Part shown: in pieces, positions 10,775-24,688 of the stretch
Layout: the number at the start of each line of letters is the position of its first letter
Numbering within the stretch: position 1 is the first letter of the stretch
DNA from: Balanoglossus misakiensis
Lineage: Eukaryota > Hemichordata
Assembly: GCA_040954595.2 (NCBI GenBank)
Contig: CM082589.2
Location: 2,232,001-2,296,000, forward strand
Length of the DNA: 64,000 bases
Direction: 5' to 3'
Notes under the pieces: generated by a model
The model's database searches: none
What the model was told of the DNA's origin: nothing
What the model saw: the letters and a program-made list of their open reading frames with translations, nothing else
Program-made: the position numbers and the translations under genes

Positions 10775-13700
10775 TTCCAAGAATCCCCAGTGTTTACTCT
10801 CCGAACAAATGGGTGCTATGCAATCCCCGGGGGCACCTGTCGCTACAGGGGGTCTACCACTCATACTAAACGTCCCTTCGCCGAAGACCAGAATATTCAG
10901 GTTTGGCGATCAAACAATGCCCTAGACACTGACCCTTCCCAGTCAAAATTCCCTCACTACTGTTCTGGCGTAACCAATCTCCTTCGCGCCGATACATAAT
11001 GAATTATTCCTGCACACAAAACGGAGTGGAGCATTTAGAATCTACAAAAGATGACCCCTTTCAGGTGCGATATGAGAACACGTTTGCAGTAGTCTTGTTA
11101 CTTAAAGGCGTCCGTTCTTTATCAGCTTTATCTAAAAAGCAAATGGGTTATAACTTTATGAATATTTATATGGATGACAAATACTTTAGCGAGGAGCAGT
11201 GTTATAATATGGTATAGTGATACCGAATGAGCAACGGGAGGTATGGGCAAACATGGCATACATCCTGTGATATATTCCTTCAAATGTCCTGCAAAGACCG
11301 AACTTTCCGACTATAAAATTAATATGGCAAGTCACTGGTCGGAGATACCGGTAATTGAAACATTAAAACAATCGCGATGTCGGGTTTAGTATGTCAAGTA
11401 GTACAGCCGACTGTCAATAATCGATTTAAGGATTCATAATAAGATGGCTTTATTTAAACGATCTTAACTTTATCGCTACTTTCGAAGCTCACGTTTATCG
11501 CTGTTTATCGTCTTATTTGTTGGACAGATTCCTCAATCATATAACTGTCTCCCGGCTTTTGCAACGCCCGGGTCGTGCGGTCTTTTGGTAACACGTCGTC
11601 GATGGCTGGTGAGACGTCATTTAGAGCGACGCATCCCGTTCAAAATGTTGATGTTGGCCATCGATGCAGAAGAGAAATGTCATCAATGAACGCCAGACTG
11701 AGTTCTCTATATCCACTCCGCTGACGTGGAGAGACGTCATTCACCGGACGACCATGAGTTTACACCGCCGCGCCACTAACCTAAACATCGCACGTACAAA
11801 TCTAACATGACTACCGAGTACTCGAGCGGCAATAAAACGCTTCCCCCCAAAATCCATCTTTTATGAGGGGGCTATTAAAAGTAAGTAAAACGAAGAGAAG
11901 GCCAACACTCGGAATAATACTCGCGGGTGAACTTTGACCCCTGCCCAAGTCAATTTCACGCAAGTTGGAGGGTCTCAGTGATGCTAATTGACAAGGACTC
12001 GCGCAAATGATAAATAATTCGTTGTTATTTTTCACAAACCGTGCTCGATTTCACTTGATTTTTATAGCATTGAAATGGGCATTAATCAAATCGGAAATGA
12101 AACATGCATGGAAACGTTTTTTAAAACACAGACATAAAGCCGTTCATATGACATGATAGTCGGTGAAAGACTGCATGTGGCCACATCAGTATTTTCCTTA
12201 GTTAAATCGGATGATAAAGGTCGATTTTGGAAATTGTCATTATAGGAGCTAACATCATCTTGGTGAGACGGAGGTGAGATTACAACACAACTAACACAGG
12301 TTATCGAGCCGACTTGATTGCATTCAGGGAAGAGGTGTCAGAAACATTTGCTGTTCCGCTGTAATCTTTTCTTCGCTGGTGCAAAATTTCAGATTTTACG
12401 CCATTAAGGTGACCCAACAATCGTGGTTTTGGCAGGATTGTAAGATCGCCGGCGACACTAATCTCTACTCTATGCTTCAGAAACACTCGTCATCCGCCTC
12501 GAACCGCATCGCCAAGGTTTGAAATTTGTCAGGTGACAGACGAGTCGCGGTGATGAAATAGGGAGATAATCCACTTTGAATCCGATCGCAGGTGTTAGTA
12601 CATGTGACTGGGTGTTAACTTCTCGCTATCTCGATTGCACCAGGCGAGATTATCGCGCGATGTGAAATTACGACATCTTCGGTTACCTAACCATGTACCG
12701 CCAGAACGCCGTCAACGATATATAACATCGCGTACGCGTCTCGGGCGATACAACAAAGATATTGTCTTTCACAGCAATCGCATAAATATTAATGTAATAA
12801 ACCGGTAAAATGAACTATATTCATATCCTTCGAGTAAAAAAGGAAAACACGTGCGTATACACTTATCAGGTTTCGTCAATTGTGTCTGTTAAGATAGTTC
12901 GCTAAACTGGTTACATTTATAAATAAAAACGCACTGAAATTAAACATATCCCTAAAAGCCCTTCTCCGATTTCCTTGTTACCAGATAATATAGACGAATT
13001 TTCGAAAGGTAAAATATATGAATCCAAAACCACAAAATAATAATATCATTCGTTATAAAAAATCATGATTAAATATAAAGCCTATCGCCAGTCTTATTGA
13101 TTCAAAATTAGACTAAAAATGTGTCAATCTTTGACTTTATAAGTGGCTCTGAATGTAGGAAACTAAATATCCCATTTTTACACAAGTCTTTCATCTTTAA
13201 CCGACGGCATCCTTGCCTGAGTTAATTCCGTTCAAGTAACAAATATGTATTTTGCAAGATTTATGTCTGACATTTGGAAGAATCAAATGTTCGCTTTATT
13301 AATGAGTTGTTGTGGCGTAGTGAGTTCCGTGCAATCGCTAAAAGCTTCTCGTGTGATTTACAAGCGCTTCTTTTCGCTGCCGGTCTGTAGTAGCAGCCGT
13401 ATTTTGCCCAACACTTGAAATCACAACTCCTGTTCAAGTCTAGGAAGTACTAGTAACCGGAGACGACTAAACTCCACTTCAATCGTTTATTTCAATCCGA
13501 GCGCTCAATCAAACTCAATTCTCCTTTTTATATATAAAAAGTGGGCACTTGTATTAAAGCAAACACTTATCGTTGGAATCCGATACCCTACGTAGTTAAT
13601 GTCTAAATCAGTGATTTCACAGTTTAAAAGCAAATCAAATCGAACAAGAGTTGATTCCCTCCCGACTACATGCAGGTACTTTGTAAAACAAGGTAAAACT

Positions 13701-16700
13701 GACCGTTGTGGGTTCTGACTCAGGAGGGCATAGTCAGAGCCAGGGAGGGGGAGGGTGCGCTCGCGGACCAATATACCGAATAAGGAGTAGTGAACGTCAT
13801 ACTATTCATGAATAATTAATCAGACGCCTCTTCTCGGCAAACAGAGCGCCACATTTTCGACATGGGTCTTCCATGTATGGCCAGCCCTGTATTTCTATGA
13901 GTTGACGTCCGTATAACTCGCTAGTTTGCACTCTATAACTCTTAGACCATTCGACCTACCCTTTATTTGCAGTACGTAGACACACCAAACTCTTATAGGA
14001 TTTTACATACCTGAATAGGTATAAGCTGTCAACTGCGCAGGTCTTCCATCGTTGTACTTGGTGCGGGCGATAGCGAGGGTCCTCTCCGTATCGTTTGGTT
14101 TATTTACCAATTTAAAATAATCCATTTCTATTGACAAAATAAAATATATAAAATACGAAAAATATATGTTACTCCCGGGGCATCCACATTATAATTCGCA
14201 GGCGTAAAATTGCCTTTAACTGCAGTGTTTATCAGTGATTGTTTTCTCATAGATCACTGAAAGTTATATGAATAGATAACGCGAACACCAAACAGTAAAA
14301 TTCGATTGCACATTTTAAATTGAATTTCACAGATGTGCAAGCGCAGAGAAATCGTGATTTCAAGCGAACACTGTAAATAATTTTACACTTGTGTTTTTTG
14401 TCCATTCCACAAAAGCCTGGACAAGACAAAAGCGGAAACGTCAGAATCTGAAACGCCATTATGCTCTCAAGATCTCTCCGTGTCGCTTTACCAAATTAAA
14501 GCTTATCGCCGAGTCTTTGTCATCTGTAAATTTTATCAGTATTTTTGAGCCTCTTACTGCATTGCGCGGGAGAGATCATCGCCCCCGGCCAACAATCTAG
14601 CAGCTAAAGCTTTCTAAATATGACATGGCACCAGCGTTTTATCATTGCCTACCGCTGGTATAATCAGTCTTTATTATTTTTATTACTCATACAATCCGCT
14701 TTTCACGTGTATAGCTGCTGCAATCCGCTTAGAAGATCATCAAAATATTTTTCTCCAATGCCTTTCGCCTCTGGTGATAGTATTTGTTCGCAAATCCTCA
14801 GTGCTCGTCAAAATCCGGATATAATTCTCCGGCACTCCTATTTTATTTGATCGTCTGCACGCGTCGCTTTTCTCCTGCGTGGTTTAGCGGCAAATCCGCT
14901 AGGGACACGCTCCACCCTCCCAACTACAAGAGCTCCCCGTTTTTCCCCCGTCATGAAATTCCCGCGATTTTGTTACTTAACTCCCCCAACGCCCTCGGCA
15001 ATTCTTCTAAATTAAATTCACCAGCTCGGAAGGTCTGGTGCCTGGTTGCCTGTCCTCGGCATATCTGATGAGCGCGCGCGCCCGGGATCTCGTCAAATTT
15101 CGTTGACGGGTGCTTGTCACGATATTAAGAACTATGAGAAAAATCAACGAATGTCAAAATTATGATAATAGTATATTAGAGGGATCTGGCCGTCTGTCAA
15201 CAGAATTCTGCCCTCGTGTACTTGAGTGAGTGAATGCATGAATATCGCCCAGGGGTCTGATCCATGTACGTTTCATAGAGCGTTTCATATAGTACTTTGC
15301 GTGTCATAAATACGTAGCCAGATGGATCTTTTCCCTTTGAGCGCTTCACCTTCCAGGGCCAGGCTTTTTATTCGCTCTTTTCTCTATCAATTTCTTCTCT
15401 CTCCTATGGAAATGTATTCCCTTGTCATGTGATATTTTTATTTGATTTGTTAGAAAATTCTAGAACGAACACTCTCTCTCTAATTATACCTGGTTATGTA
15501 TCTTTGCCTGTCCGTCCGAGCAGCCAGCTACAATTACCCACAAGACGCACTAACACAGACCAAGCAATATACATGTATTGGCTGTTCACCCGCTTAATTA
15601 GTCAGTCAATGTCTGCTTATCGGTCTGCAGCGCCCGGTTCGAGGTAGCCAGACAGCCGTGCAAACCGTTATACACGAAACCCCCAACTAGCTATATGTAT
15701 ATACTCAGGCTTCAGCGCCTCCATATTCCACAGCGCACAACCAACTCTACAGGGAGACGGGCCGACACAGCAGATGTGGCCTTTTACTGATGGAAAAACA
15801 CAGCACATTCTATATACGAACGGACCAGTTTAATCATTCATTGATTTCTTAGTCCGTTGTTACATGTTCCTCGCTAGTAAATTACACCGCGTTGGACTAT
15901 CAATCAAATCCCACAAAAAAGAGAACAATTCTTTTAAAATGTATACATAAAACATTCAATTATCACGACCAGTCGTCGATACGCACTGCTGGTACCAAGC
16001 TGCAATATTCAAATTTGGACTTGAAGATTGTCGAATCACTTGTATTAAAAAGAGACAGAAAAAAACAACAACATGACACTGATAAGTATAAGAGAGAAAA
16101 AAGTCAATTGAAAAGTAAAACATTCGTTGTTATGCGTCCAGACAGGCAAAGGACATGTTTTAAATTCGCGCCCTTAGTTCAATATCCCGTCGTAATTTTA
16201 TAAAATTCTAGTTTGTATCCGGGTAACATATGGCGTACCCTCCGCGACTCCCAATTTGGATTCACTTACACGGAAAATATTCTAACAAAATGGCTGCCTG
16301 GTCCGTGGGGATTCGGTGACCGTTTTGCTCAGCGCCTTGTTCACAATTCGGCAATATTAATTATATCATCGGAAACTGTTTCCATTTTTTTGCCGCGCAT
16401 CCAAATGACCCGCAGACAGACAGACATTCAAAGAAGACAATGGAATGACTAATCAAAATTATACTCGCTGAGACCAAATACGTGTATTCACTACCATAAT
16501 TTGTCGGACGCGAAATGTGCAGTAAAGTCTAACACGGCCAGACATAAAAATAATAAAACAACGAAAAGTAAGCTAAACCATACATGTGCTTCATCGCTGT
16601 AACTGGGTGGGGGAGAAATTTTATTGTTTAATTTCACAACACACAAGATATTTAATTTCGCCCCAGGATACGTGAAAAAGATAAGACTTTATAGGTAGGT

Positions 16701-17232
16701 AGATATCTCGCGAATAGAATCAAAAGATACAGTGAACAGTGAACTCGTACCATTGAGCGCAAAATATTTTATGAGTTTCCAACTAGAGTAAAAATGTGTT
16801 ATAGTGATATTCCTCAGTACGTAGTGCATTTTAAAGTTAAAAACTGGGACCCTTCGCACCCCCTCCCCTCACACACAAACAAAAGGTACATTTTTATGCG
16901 ACTTTCACTCGGGTCAATTGATCATCCACAAAACAGAACACAAATCCTCGGAGGATAAGCGTAAACGTCATGACAGTATAATCAGAATTGATGACGCCAT
17001 TTTATCATCTCGAATTACCGAAGTTTACTGCGTTCTGTTCCGCGTCTCAGGCGACTTAGAAAACGGGATGGCTTTTAATAACACCGATAAGCCGGAAAAA
17101 AATGTTCACCGGGCCGACCTTTGCGCATTTTAATGGGGACCGGCGGCGAAGCTTATGTTTCAACAGCTAACGGACATAGCTTTTCACAGGTATACTGTGT
17201 GGAAGAATGGAACATTAAAATAAAAGAGTAAC
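10775..17232. other. Intergenic DNA, no gene seen
   Basis: All ORFs are short, motif-free and without paired splice sites. Two identical 11-mers GAGACGTCATT, each with a CRE-like ACGTCA core, lie exactly 120 bp apart (11611-11621 and 11731-11741) in a CpG-containing segment. A CGCGCG run precedes a CCCGGG near 15072-15086. Nothing else stands out by eye. Confidence 0.5.
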
Positions 17233-17348
17233 ATTCATTCATTCATTCATTCATTCATTCATTCATTCATTCATTCATTCATTCATTCATTCATTCATTC
17301 ATTCATTCATTCATTCATTCATTCATTCATTCATTCATTCATTCATTC
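17233..17348 (+). repeat. (ATTC)n microsatellite, 29 units
   Basis: This is a perfect ATTC tetranucleotide array of 116 bases, unrelated in unit to the CTGC/CTGT family. Confidence 0.98.
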
Positions 17349-19998
17349 ACATACATGCATTCGTCAGAATGTGTGAGTAATTCATCTCACACCAAGCAAG
17401 GAGCTTGGGGCCATTATATGCATTACGAATCATAAATATAAAGGTTATATTACCCCTCCCTGAACGAAAGAAGAGCAGTTTAAAACATATTTGATGGAAA
17501 AGTATGACATTTTGACATTTGTAGACTATGATGGTGAAAAGCACGGCCACAAATCAAACTCCGATAACGGCATAAACAAAATGTGGGTGTTTTGAAACAT
17601 GACAAACACTTTCGAAAATGGTGACATTAATTCAGTGATAATGTTTCTGCCTTTGAATGTTGCGTATATAACTTATTACGTTAGGCGGTATCGATTCATT
17701 CTAAACACACTTGCGTTTTCACTCGATCGTGCTAACGTTAACCAAACAGATCTGTAAGGTTCAATTTGATTAGGGATTCCTGTTTGTTTGTCGTTCTTAG
17801 CTCCGCGCTAATGCACCGTACAGCGGTGTCAGTGAACACAGGCATTTTAGAACACCAACAAAAAGCAATGACCGAGAATTAACATCATCCTGTTTATTTT
17901 TCGAGCGTCTTCCATTGTTCACGAAATTGGTTTCCCTAAATTTCGTCAGGAGATTTTGTGAGGCAGCTAAACTGAAATACGGGCGTTCCTGTGCGTTTCC
18001 TCTTATGCAAATTACGAAGAGGTAATATTTGGCGCGTGTCAAAAGTCTATACGAAGTCACTCGCCATGCGAATTTCCAAGAAATGGCGGAGCATGTCAAT
18101 GCGATAATTTTCTGGGGCTCATAAAAAGTGGCATTTCACTGGTTGAGTGTGAACCGTTAAACTTGAAGCCTAAGGCCATTATTTCAGTCCCTGTCAATGT
18201 CCTCTGCACCAAAGATTGCTATAACATTCATATTTTTGATATATGATGCACACGTTTAATAATACATGGGTAATAAAATAAACACTCTATTACTGAGTGT
18301 ACGTTTAGAACATAAAAACCCCACAACCAGTCATCAAGTCTGTAGAATGAGATGTCTTGTAATAATAATTACTTCCGAAGCAATAAACCACCTCTGTTTT
18401 ATGTAATAAGTCCAAAAAGAGGGCTAGTGCTATCCCGAAATGCATCCTGGGACTTCAGGGACATCCTGCAATTTTGGGTGTCAACAACAGTTGCCATAGC
18501 AAGGAAAACGTCAGTGCATTAACTGGAATGAAATCCAACACCGCGTTAATATACCTTAAAAACAAGCCTTGGTTTCATGAAACCCAACTCTCGCTTTTTA
18601 ACGATATACATTAGAACAAATTCTCCGACGCGGCCGATGAATTAAAAAGTTACCGAAATCGATACGGTCCCTTTTTAATTTGTCTGCCATAACATCGATT
18701 TTTAACAGGCTAATAAACCACAACAAGTTCGATCCAGTAATTGTTCTGCTGAAACAACTTTGTAGATCACAATCCAGGTGAAATTAAGGGAATACAATGT
18801 ATACATTGTAGATAAGAAGAAAAATAAATTGAGTTTATTTGGTTGCTGACCGCCACTTGCAAGGGATTATGTTTTGCAGGTATGGCTTCAGGCACGCTTT
18901 GCATAACTTTGCATATGAATAGCAACATTACAGGTGTTCCATTCGCTAGGCAGACACGGAACTTTCAGAACCAAAACGGACTTCTGGTATTTAGAAACCA
19001 GTATTAGCATTAGTACTAAAACACAATTTAATTTCAACGACTGTCTTATATATAGTGCGCATGCTTGCTGGGGTCTCATCTCCACATCTTCAATTCGCGC
19101 CCGCGTCTATTTGGCGATGCAACTCCAACAAGTAATGATAACGTAATTAATACAAGTAGCTACATTTGTGGCGAGTGCTGTGATGGATGCAAAGCTATTA
19201 ATTAGGGCGTTAACCCTTAATCGACAAATGGCATGCGTAAATTAATAATGAGTGTGCTGTTGAATTTGAATTTTAAATCATCATGTTGGACAGTATTGGG
19301 GTGGGATACTTTGCCATCCAAATATACAATTCACAAGTCAGTTTTGGGTTTAAAAATATGTATTTGACCGCTAACAAAATTCTCTACTTGGATCTATAGC
19401 ATATAAAGTACTAATTTAATAGTATTGAGTTATGACATTCGTCATCTCTCGCCCGGATTCATCGACACCGGAAATGATGCAAGCAATGACCCCAAACTCC
19501 CGCGTAAACTGTCACTTCCGATAAAGATAAATCAATTGTCTTCCGCACAAAGGAGATGTGACGCAGATCTTTAACCGCGTTACCGTTTCGGCGATATGCA
19601 ATCAAATTTCGGCGATACAGACGACAGACGCAATCAAGGCTTACTCGCCATAAGCTAACATATGTCGATTTCCGACCATGTCAATTTCAGAGCTGCAAAA
19701 CGAAATTTACATTTTGATGCGTTCACTCTCTGTCAACGAGAATCAACGACATTTGGTGTGACCCAAGCTGTCAAACAATATTACACAGTTATTCTTTTAT
19801 ATTTCCCGTTCCCCTTAAAATGCCGGCACAATTCTCGTTCGGTTCCTTATCTACTATATGGTTTAACTGCACTAGTTTTCACGTATGTGTAGACCTACTT
19901 GCATACTTATTAGTATTTTCTATGATGGTTAAAATGAAAACGGGATAAATTTTAACTATAGCAAGTGATTAAAAATTACATTATTTGAAGAGAGACAT

Positions 19999-20035
19999 GC
20001 AGGCAGGCAAGCAGGCAGGCAGACAGACAGGCAGG
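19999..20035 (-). repeat. Short CTGC/CTGT tract in inverted orientation
   Basis: The plus strand reads as GCAG/GCAA/ACAG units, the complement of the 7.86-10.77 kb satellite unit. Confidence 0.9.
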
Positions 20036-21640
20036 AATATCTTTGATTTGCAGTTCACCAAACTTGCACACAAAAATAGCGACGCACTGTTTAGAAATCT
20101 CGCGATGTAAAGGCAACGCTAGGCATGAAGAGGAGCTTGGGCGTGGTCTCGCCATAGGACAAATAAACTAAAAGTAACAAGACTTGAAGTGGGTCCCGAC
20201 ATACAGGGGACAGAGAGGGATTGGTATATTTCAAACGGACCACGGATTCCGTGTACACACACGCACACGTGTATTCCCTGGCAATTTGAATCCGAAGCGT
20301 AGTTGAATTGCAGGCTTTCATCACAACGACAAGGGTATGGGCACACGTGACAGACACAATTCAGAGCATTGCTGCCATAAACCAAGATCAATAATTCAGC
20401 GTGTACTTGGTCTGTACCTTGGCAATGAAACGTGTTTGATTGTCCTTTCTCTCTCGTTCACACAAAAGCTGGGGAGGGATATGAAAGGGTACTTAAACAA
20501 CGCTGTTTGTTTTGCTTTGTGTCAACGTGAACGACTTTCACTTGCGACCTTGATACAAGTACAATATACTTTTTGTGACTTTACTGTTATCACCGAAGAT
20601 ATCAATGGAATTACTCCTGGTCTGACAGCTAGCCATGTGTGCATGATATAGTTCTCGGTCACGTGATTTTCAGATTGCAAATAACACCCTTTTTTCGATT
20701 ATGAGACTGGAGAACGAATGTCTCGCTACTTCAGTTGACTTTATGAGCGTATTATTAAAACTTTCCAAAACTACTGATTAAAAATTACTATAATAATCAT
20801 CTGAACCACAGAAAGCTAGCTGTATGCGCGTATGGATGGAAGCATTTCTTCTGCGTTGTATTTTCTCTTCTCGGCGCGCACATGCATGGTTCGTGCGCAA
20901 GATGAAACCTGGGCACAGATGGCCTTATAAATATTAACCGATTCCCCCAAACCCCTCGGGTATTGTACATCAAGTACTAGTAATAATACTTCATAAAGAA
21001 CGGGACGCAGTTGTAGTTGCATTAAAATGCGCGGACGCAGCGACACTGCGGACGTGTATATGTAGCTTTTAACGCAACGGCAATTACTGGACGCGATCTC
21101 GGCTTACATGGCCGTCGACAACCCGGCGAATGAATCGGGACTTGGGTTACACATGGCATAGTCATCACCGCACCCGCGAGCTACCTCGCCCAACAAAATT
21201 CCTATAATTTCTAGTATAGATTAATTTGTTAACTATAGAATATTTAATATGAGAATTAGATTTAGGTGGGAGTGCTGCGATGAAGCAACACGCGGGCGCG
21301 TGACTCAAGTTTCGCCTGCAGGCGTCTTCAATCAATGTATTGTAGCCGGTGACTCGCGCGATAATGTGAGTATTTGGCGGAGAAGCGGCGTTCCTTTCAT
21401 CTGAAGAAAGCGCCTTGCTTTCTGAAGGTGTAAGTATCATCATCTCCGCGCTTGTACATTTCAGGTTAAGCTTGCGTCAGAGACTTCAGCGCATCTTTAG
21501 CTAACAACGCACCGCTATTTGTTACAGGGTCTCTACCAGCTGCTCTGAACGACGGACAGTGCGTACATTCCATGTAGTAGAAAAAAAAACCTACAAGTTC
21601 TTTTACCGCCCGGCGCTGTCAATAATTTGACCAAAGACAG

Positions 21641-21676
21641 ACTCTGAATCATTACTGGACTCTGAATCATTAATGG
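21641..21676 (+). repeat. 18-bp imperfect tandem duplication
   Basis: ACTCTGAATCATTACTGG is followed directly by the same 18-mer with one substitution (A for C near the end). It lies in otherwise unique sequence. Confidence 0.9.
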
Positions 21677-22997
21677 AGCAATCGCGTCGTTTCACATCCA
21701 CTAATTGTTGGTTTCAATCATTTTTTCCGCCGATATGAACAACAATGTTTGAAACGGGATTATTGGCCCATGCTTACAGTTCATATTGGTCAGCACTTTA
21801 ATAACAGCAATTTTGACATGCGCTTTTTGATCAAATCTCTCAGTAATAAAAGAGTGGACCACTTTTCTCGACATGGTTCCTGACATGATAAGTTTGTTAA
21901 AGCAAAAACGGTAGTCTATTGGTATTCTCGTGACAAGCTATGCCAAACTATCCAAGAAATTGACAGATAATAAAAGTATGTGGCTGGGATCCCATCGGTG
22001 GTATCAAAAATTCATTTCGTCGTATTCAATTTTTCAATTTCCTGACAAAGAAGGCGGACAGTTCCCAATTACGGACAACAAAGAACACTTTAATCTGGCG
22101 GAATCGTCCTTCCTTTAAAGGCATTTTACTTTGATGGCGTTGCAGCAGCATCTTTATTGTCAATGAATCTTGAAGATGGCGAATATAAAAAAATGCAATT
22201 TGCGGAGGTTGACCTTTCGCAAAATACAGTGGATCACTAATGGTCCCACCATACCCCCGTAGTAATCAATTCATATCTCTACTTTGTGACGGAGCTCGCG
22301 AGCAATAAATCGTACTTTGGCGCCAAAAAATATACCGGGCTGAAAGACTGGAAATTTTCATTGAAGACACGGCAACTAATTTAAATTTTGATAACTTAAC
22401 CTTGTTTGTGAGTGGGGGAACGGTCTGGGACGTTTGCGCTCCCAGAGGACTTGGCTACCAAAGCTGGATGACCTTAATCGATGTATTAAATGGCTTTGCC
22501 TCGTATTTTCACTATATTTGGTACTCTTATTTCTCGCTCGCGTTGCCGCAAACGTTGCTCTAAAACACGATGATCAAATTTTAAAATCAATTAATTTAAA
22601 TGTACTTTTTCGGATTATGTCAAAATAATCCCGCTTATTACACATTTCCTAAAATCTGCATCGACATCGAAGTCCTGATGAAATTTGCTTCTAAACACCG
22701 GACGTAACCCCTATGACCTGCTATGCTGTTTCTAGAATTGTTTTTATAAACACTGTCGACTTTGATTCAATTACACCAAACAATTCAGTAAATCAATAGA
22801 CAAAAACTTGAATGTAGTACAATGAAAGTTAACGAAATCAGACAAGGTAAACGAAGGAACACGATGGAACGAAATAAACAACATACTAATGATTACATTG
22901 AAAAGAATTATATCTTTAATCTGAATTATCATATTCAAAGTTCTATAGAATTTCGATCGACAGGGCTACGTTCTACCCCTGTCATGTAAAAGATTCC

Positions 22998-23760
22998 TTT
23001 ATTGGGTGATTAGCAAATTGAACCGACCATACAATCACACTCGTGTTTCAGAAAACGCTGGATTTTTTACTTCTAATCTCTGTTTGCTATCTTTTTGGCG
23101 GAAAAGTCACTTTAATAATAAAAAAGAATCAAGACCTATGACAGACGAAATAGTGATAAACTTTTTTACTCAATCGCTCAAACGGAAAAGTTAAATTATT
23201 TTTTTTGAAACGGTAAGGAAAGTAAACATCTCCGATTAAGAGGAAATTTACATAAATTGCGAAAATGACTTAGGCATATTCAAACACTGCGCTCAAAGAA
23301 ACGTATCAATTATGATGAAATTGATCATTGAAAGGACTACACTAACCAAAGTGTGAGCCGTTTGATGGCTTTCCACGCTCCAAAACACACGCATTGTTTG
23401 TCACTTTTTTGTAAAGAAACTTCGGTCACCTGGGCCCCCATGGTTGAGCAGTCTTTTGCATACAGAGAAGGGTGTCAACGCGATTGGTGTCTGTTCTGTT
23501 CTGTCCCGTTCTCTCCTCTTTCGGTCTCTTCCTGTCCTTCTCGGGTGATGCTATCGACGTATCACAGAAAATAAACTCATCGATGTTGGGGCCATTGATG
23601 ATCTAATCTGCTGATAGACTCGTCTGTCAGTGGCGTGTGTTATTACCTTGTCGTGGTGGTACGATCTGCAGCTGTGGGATGGGATGGGATGGGATGTCCG
23701 TTGTTGGTTTCTCTACTACTTTGGTTGTTGTCGTCGTTGATTTTGTTGTTTTTCCCACCA
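22998..23760 (-). other. Probable 3' UTR of the bHLH gene with candidate poly(A) signals
   Basis: Going downstream on the minus strand, an ATTAAA variant lies at 23111-23116 and the first AATAAA at 22998-23003. They give 3' UTRs of roughly 650-760 nt. A short TGGGA tandem (about 23675-23696) lies just after the stop. No miR-124 7-mer seed match (AAGGCAC on the plus strand) was seen in this interval. Confidence 0.4.
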
Positions 23761-24462
23761 TTACGAACACGGCTTGTCGCCACACTCCTTGCACAAATGC
23801 GGTGCCGGAACCGACGTAGGCGTCGCCGCGCTCTGAAATAAAGCGGCGCTGGTCTTATCGGCAGGGGTGATGCGGCTGTACGCGTAACTTTCGTAAGCGG
23901 GCATCGGGGGCAGTGACGCCTGTGCCTGGTTCATGTAGTTCACCATTCGTCGCATCTCCTCCAGCGCATTGGCTTGCATGAGAATGTAGTTCTTAGCCAG
24001 CAGTAGGGTGGCGATTTTGGACAGCTTTCTGACGGACGGACTGTGCGCGTACGGGATGACCGATCGGAGATCATCCAGCGCGTCGTTCAAATCGTGCATC
24101 CTTCGCCTTTCTCTCGCGTTGATGCCCAGCCTGACTCCTCGCTGGACGCGGATCTTTTTATTGCCCGACTTGACATTGTTTTTCTCGTTTTGCAACACGT
24201 CCCTGTCCTCGCCGCTGTTTTCCGCCTGGCTGGACGACCCGCACTCGTCGTCGAACCCGTGTTCGGTGCCGTCAGTCCCGGCGGGCGACGCGTCCAGCCT
24301 CGGCGCAAAGTCTCTGTTTTCCTTGTCCGATAGTTTTGGAACACTCGTCATCATCATCTGTGCGCGATGACTCTCTCCGTCCACAACAATAATCTCCTCT
24401 TCCCCAGTAGTGCACTTGTCGTAGTAACTTTCCCGGACGAACTCGCATTTAGCCGCTTCCAT
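23761..24462 (-). CDS. BHLHE22: bHLH transcription factor of the BHLHE22/BHLHE23 (beta3/Oli) family, 233 aa, intronless
   Basis: The basic helix-loop-helix domain spans about residues 111-173. Its basic region is [20 protein letters not shown], and helix 2 includes [20 protein letters not shown]. This run, with [18 protein letters not shown] in the loop, is diagnostic of the beta3 group (vertebrate BHLHE22 and BHLHE23, fly Oli) rather than Olig or neurogenin. Such proteins bind E-boxes in the nucleus, generally act as repressors, and specify neuronal subtypes. The N-terminal 100 residues are acidic and Ser-rich without a known domain. The C-terminus ends in a Cys-rich tail ([11 protein letters not shown]). 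At 233 aa the protein is shorter than human BHLHE22, which has low-complexity Gly/Ala/Ser expansions. One exon covers the full frame, as in vertebrate orthologues. An invertebrate copy would be pro-orthologous to both vertebrate genes, so the symbol stands for the family. A TATA-like box lies about 110 bp upstream and mir-124 about 37.5 kb upstream on the same strand. Confidence 0.95.
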   Translation of the reverse strand: MEAAKCEFVRESYYDKCTTGEEEIIVVDGESHRAQMMMTSVPKLSDKENRDFAPRLDASPAGTDGTEHGFDDECGSSSQAENSGEDRDVLQNEKNNVKSGNKKIRVQRGVRLGINARERRRMHDLNDALDDLRSVIPYAHSPSVRKLSKIATLLLAKNYILMQANALEEMRRMVNYMNQAQASLPPMPAYESYAYSRITPADKTSAALFQSAATPTSVPAPHLCKECGDKPCS

Positions 24463-24573
24463 GTTGTCGGGTATATAATATCACCGTGGAGTCGACAATC
24501 TCCACCAAAAAATGCGGGGTCCTCCGTAGTCGGTGACCGATCCTAATGGTGCGACTGGTGGTCTGACAGTTGG

Positions 24574-24580
24574 CTTTTAT
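24574..24580 (-). promoter_or_regulatory. Candidate TATA box of the bHLH gene
   Basis: The minus strand reads GTTTGCATAAAAGCC, a CATAAAAG TATA-like element fused to an octamer-like TTTGCAT. It lies about 112 bp upstream of the ATG, which would put the start site near 24545 and give a 5' UTR of about 80 nt. Placement is inferred from spacing only. Confidence 0.45.
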
Positions 24581-24604
24581 GCAAACAGCCCGCCCAACTC
24601 CGGC

Positions 24605-24612
24605 TATAAAAA
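24605..24612 (+). promoter_or_regulatory. TATAAAAA box facing away from the bHLH gene
   Basis: A perfect TATAAAA lies on the plus strand within the bHLH promoter region. If used, it would drive divergent transcription to the right, towards the stop-poor island at 25.6-26.3 kb. No downstream gene is proven. Confidence 0.3.
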
Positions 24613-24688
24613 CAGACACCAAAAGCAAGTATTGTTAGCGAACGGTTTTCGGGAACCGACTTCAGTCTGTCAGTCGTGAGTCAAATGA

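Larger units (their letters stand above)
17349..22997. other. Intergenic DNA downstream of the bHLH gene, no gene seen
   Basis: Only short ORFs without recognisable motifs are present. Small items inside are a CAGG/CAGA tract, an 18-bp tandem duplication and a pair of octamer-like CTTTGCAT sites (18897-18904 and 18907-18914, 10 bp apart). The segment lies 3' of the bHLH gene, so it may carry distal regulatory elements. That is inference only. Confidence 0.5.

Noticed and set aside
7878-10999. ORFs of 279 to 1029 codons (Cys/Leu/Pro/Ala-rich on plus; Gln/Arg/Gly/Asp-rich on minus)
   Set aside because: They exist only because CTGC/CTGT units cannot form stop codons in any frame on either strand, and they start at TTG or similar codons.
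21545-21565. RE1-like string around GACGGACAGTGCG
   Set aside because: The right half is fair, but the left half matches the REST consensus at only about 7 of 11 positions.
24008-24370. Plus-strand ORFs of 120 and 96 codons over the bHLH gene
   Set aside because: Antisense shadows of the GC-rich bHLH coding sequence.
24471-24480. TATATAATA-like string next to the bHLH ATG
   Set aside because: It is only about 10 bp from the start codon, too close for a core promoter; the CATAAAAG at 24574-24580 is better placed.
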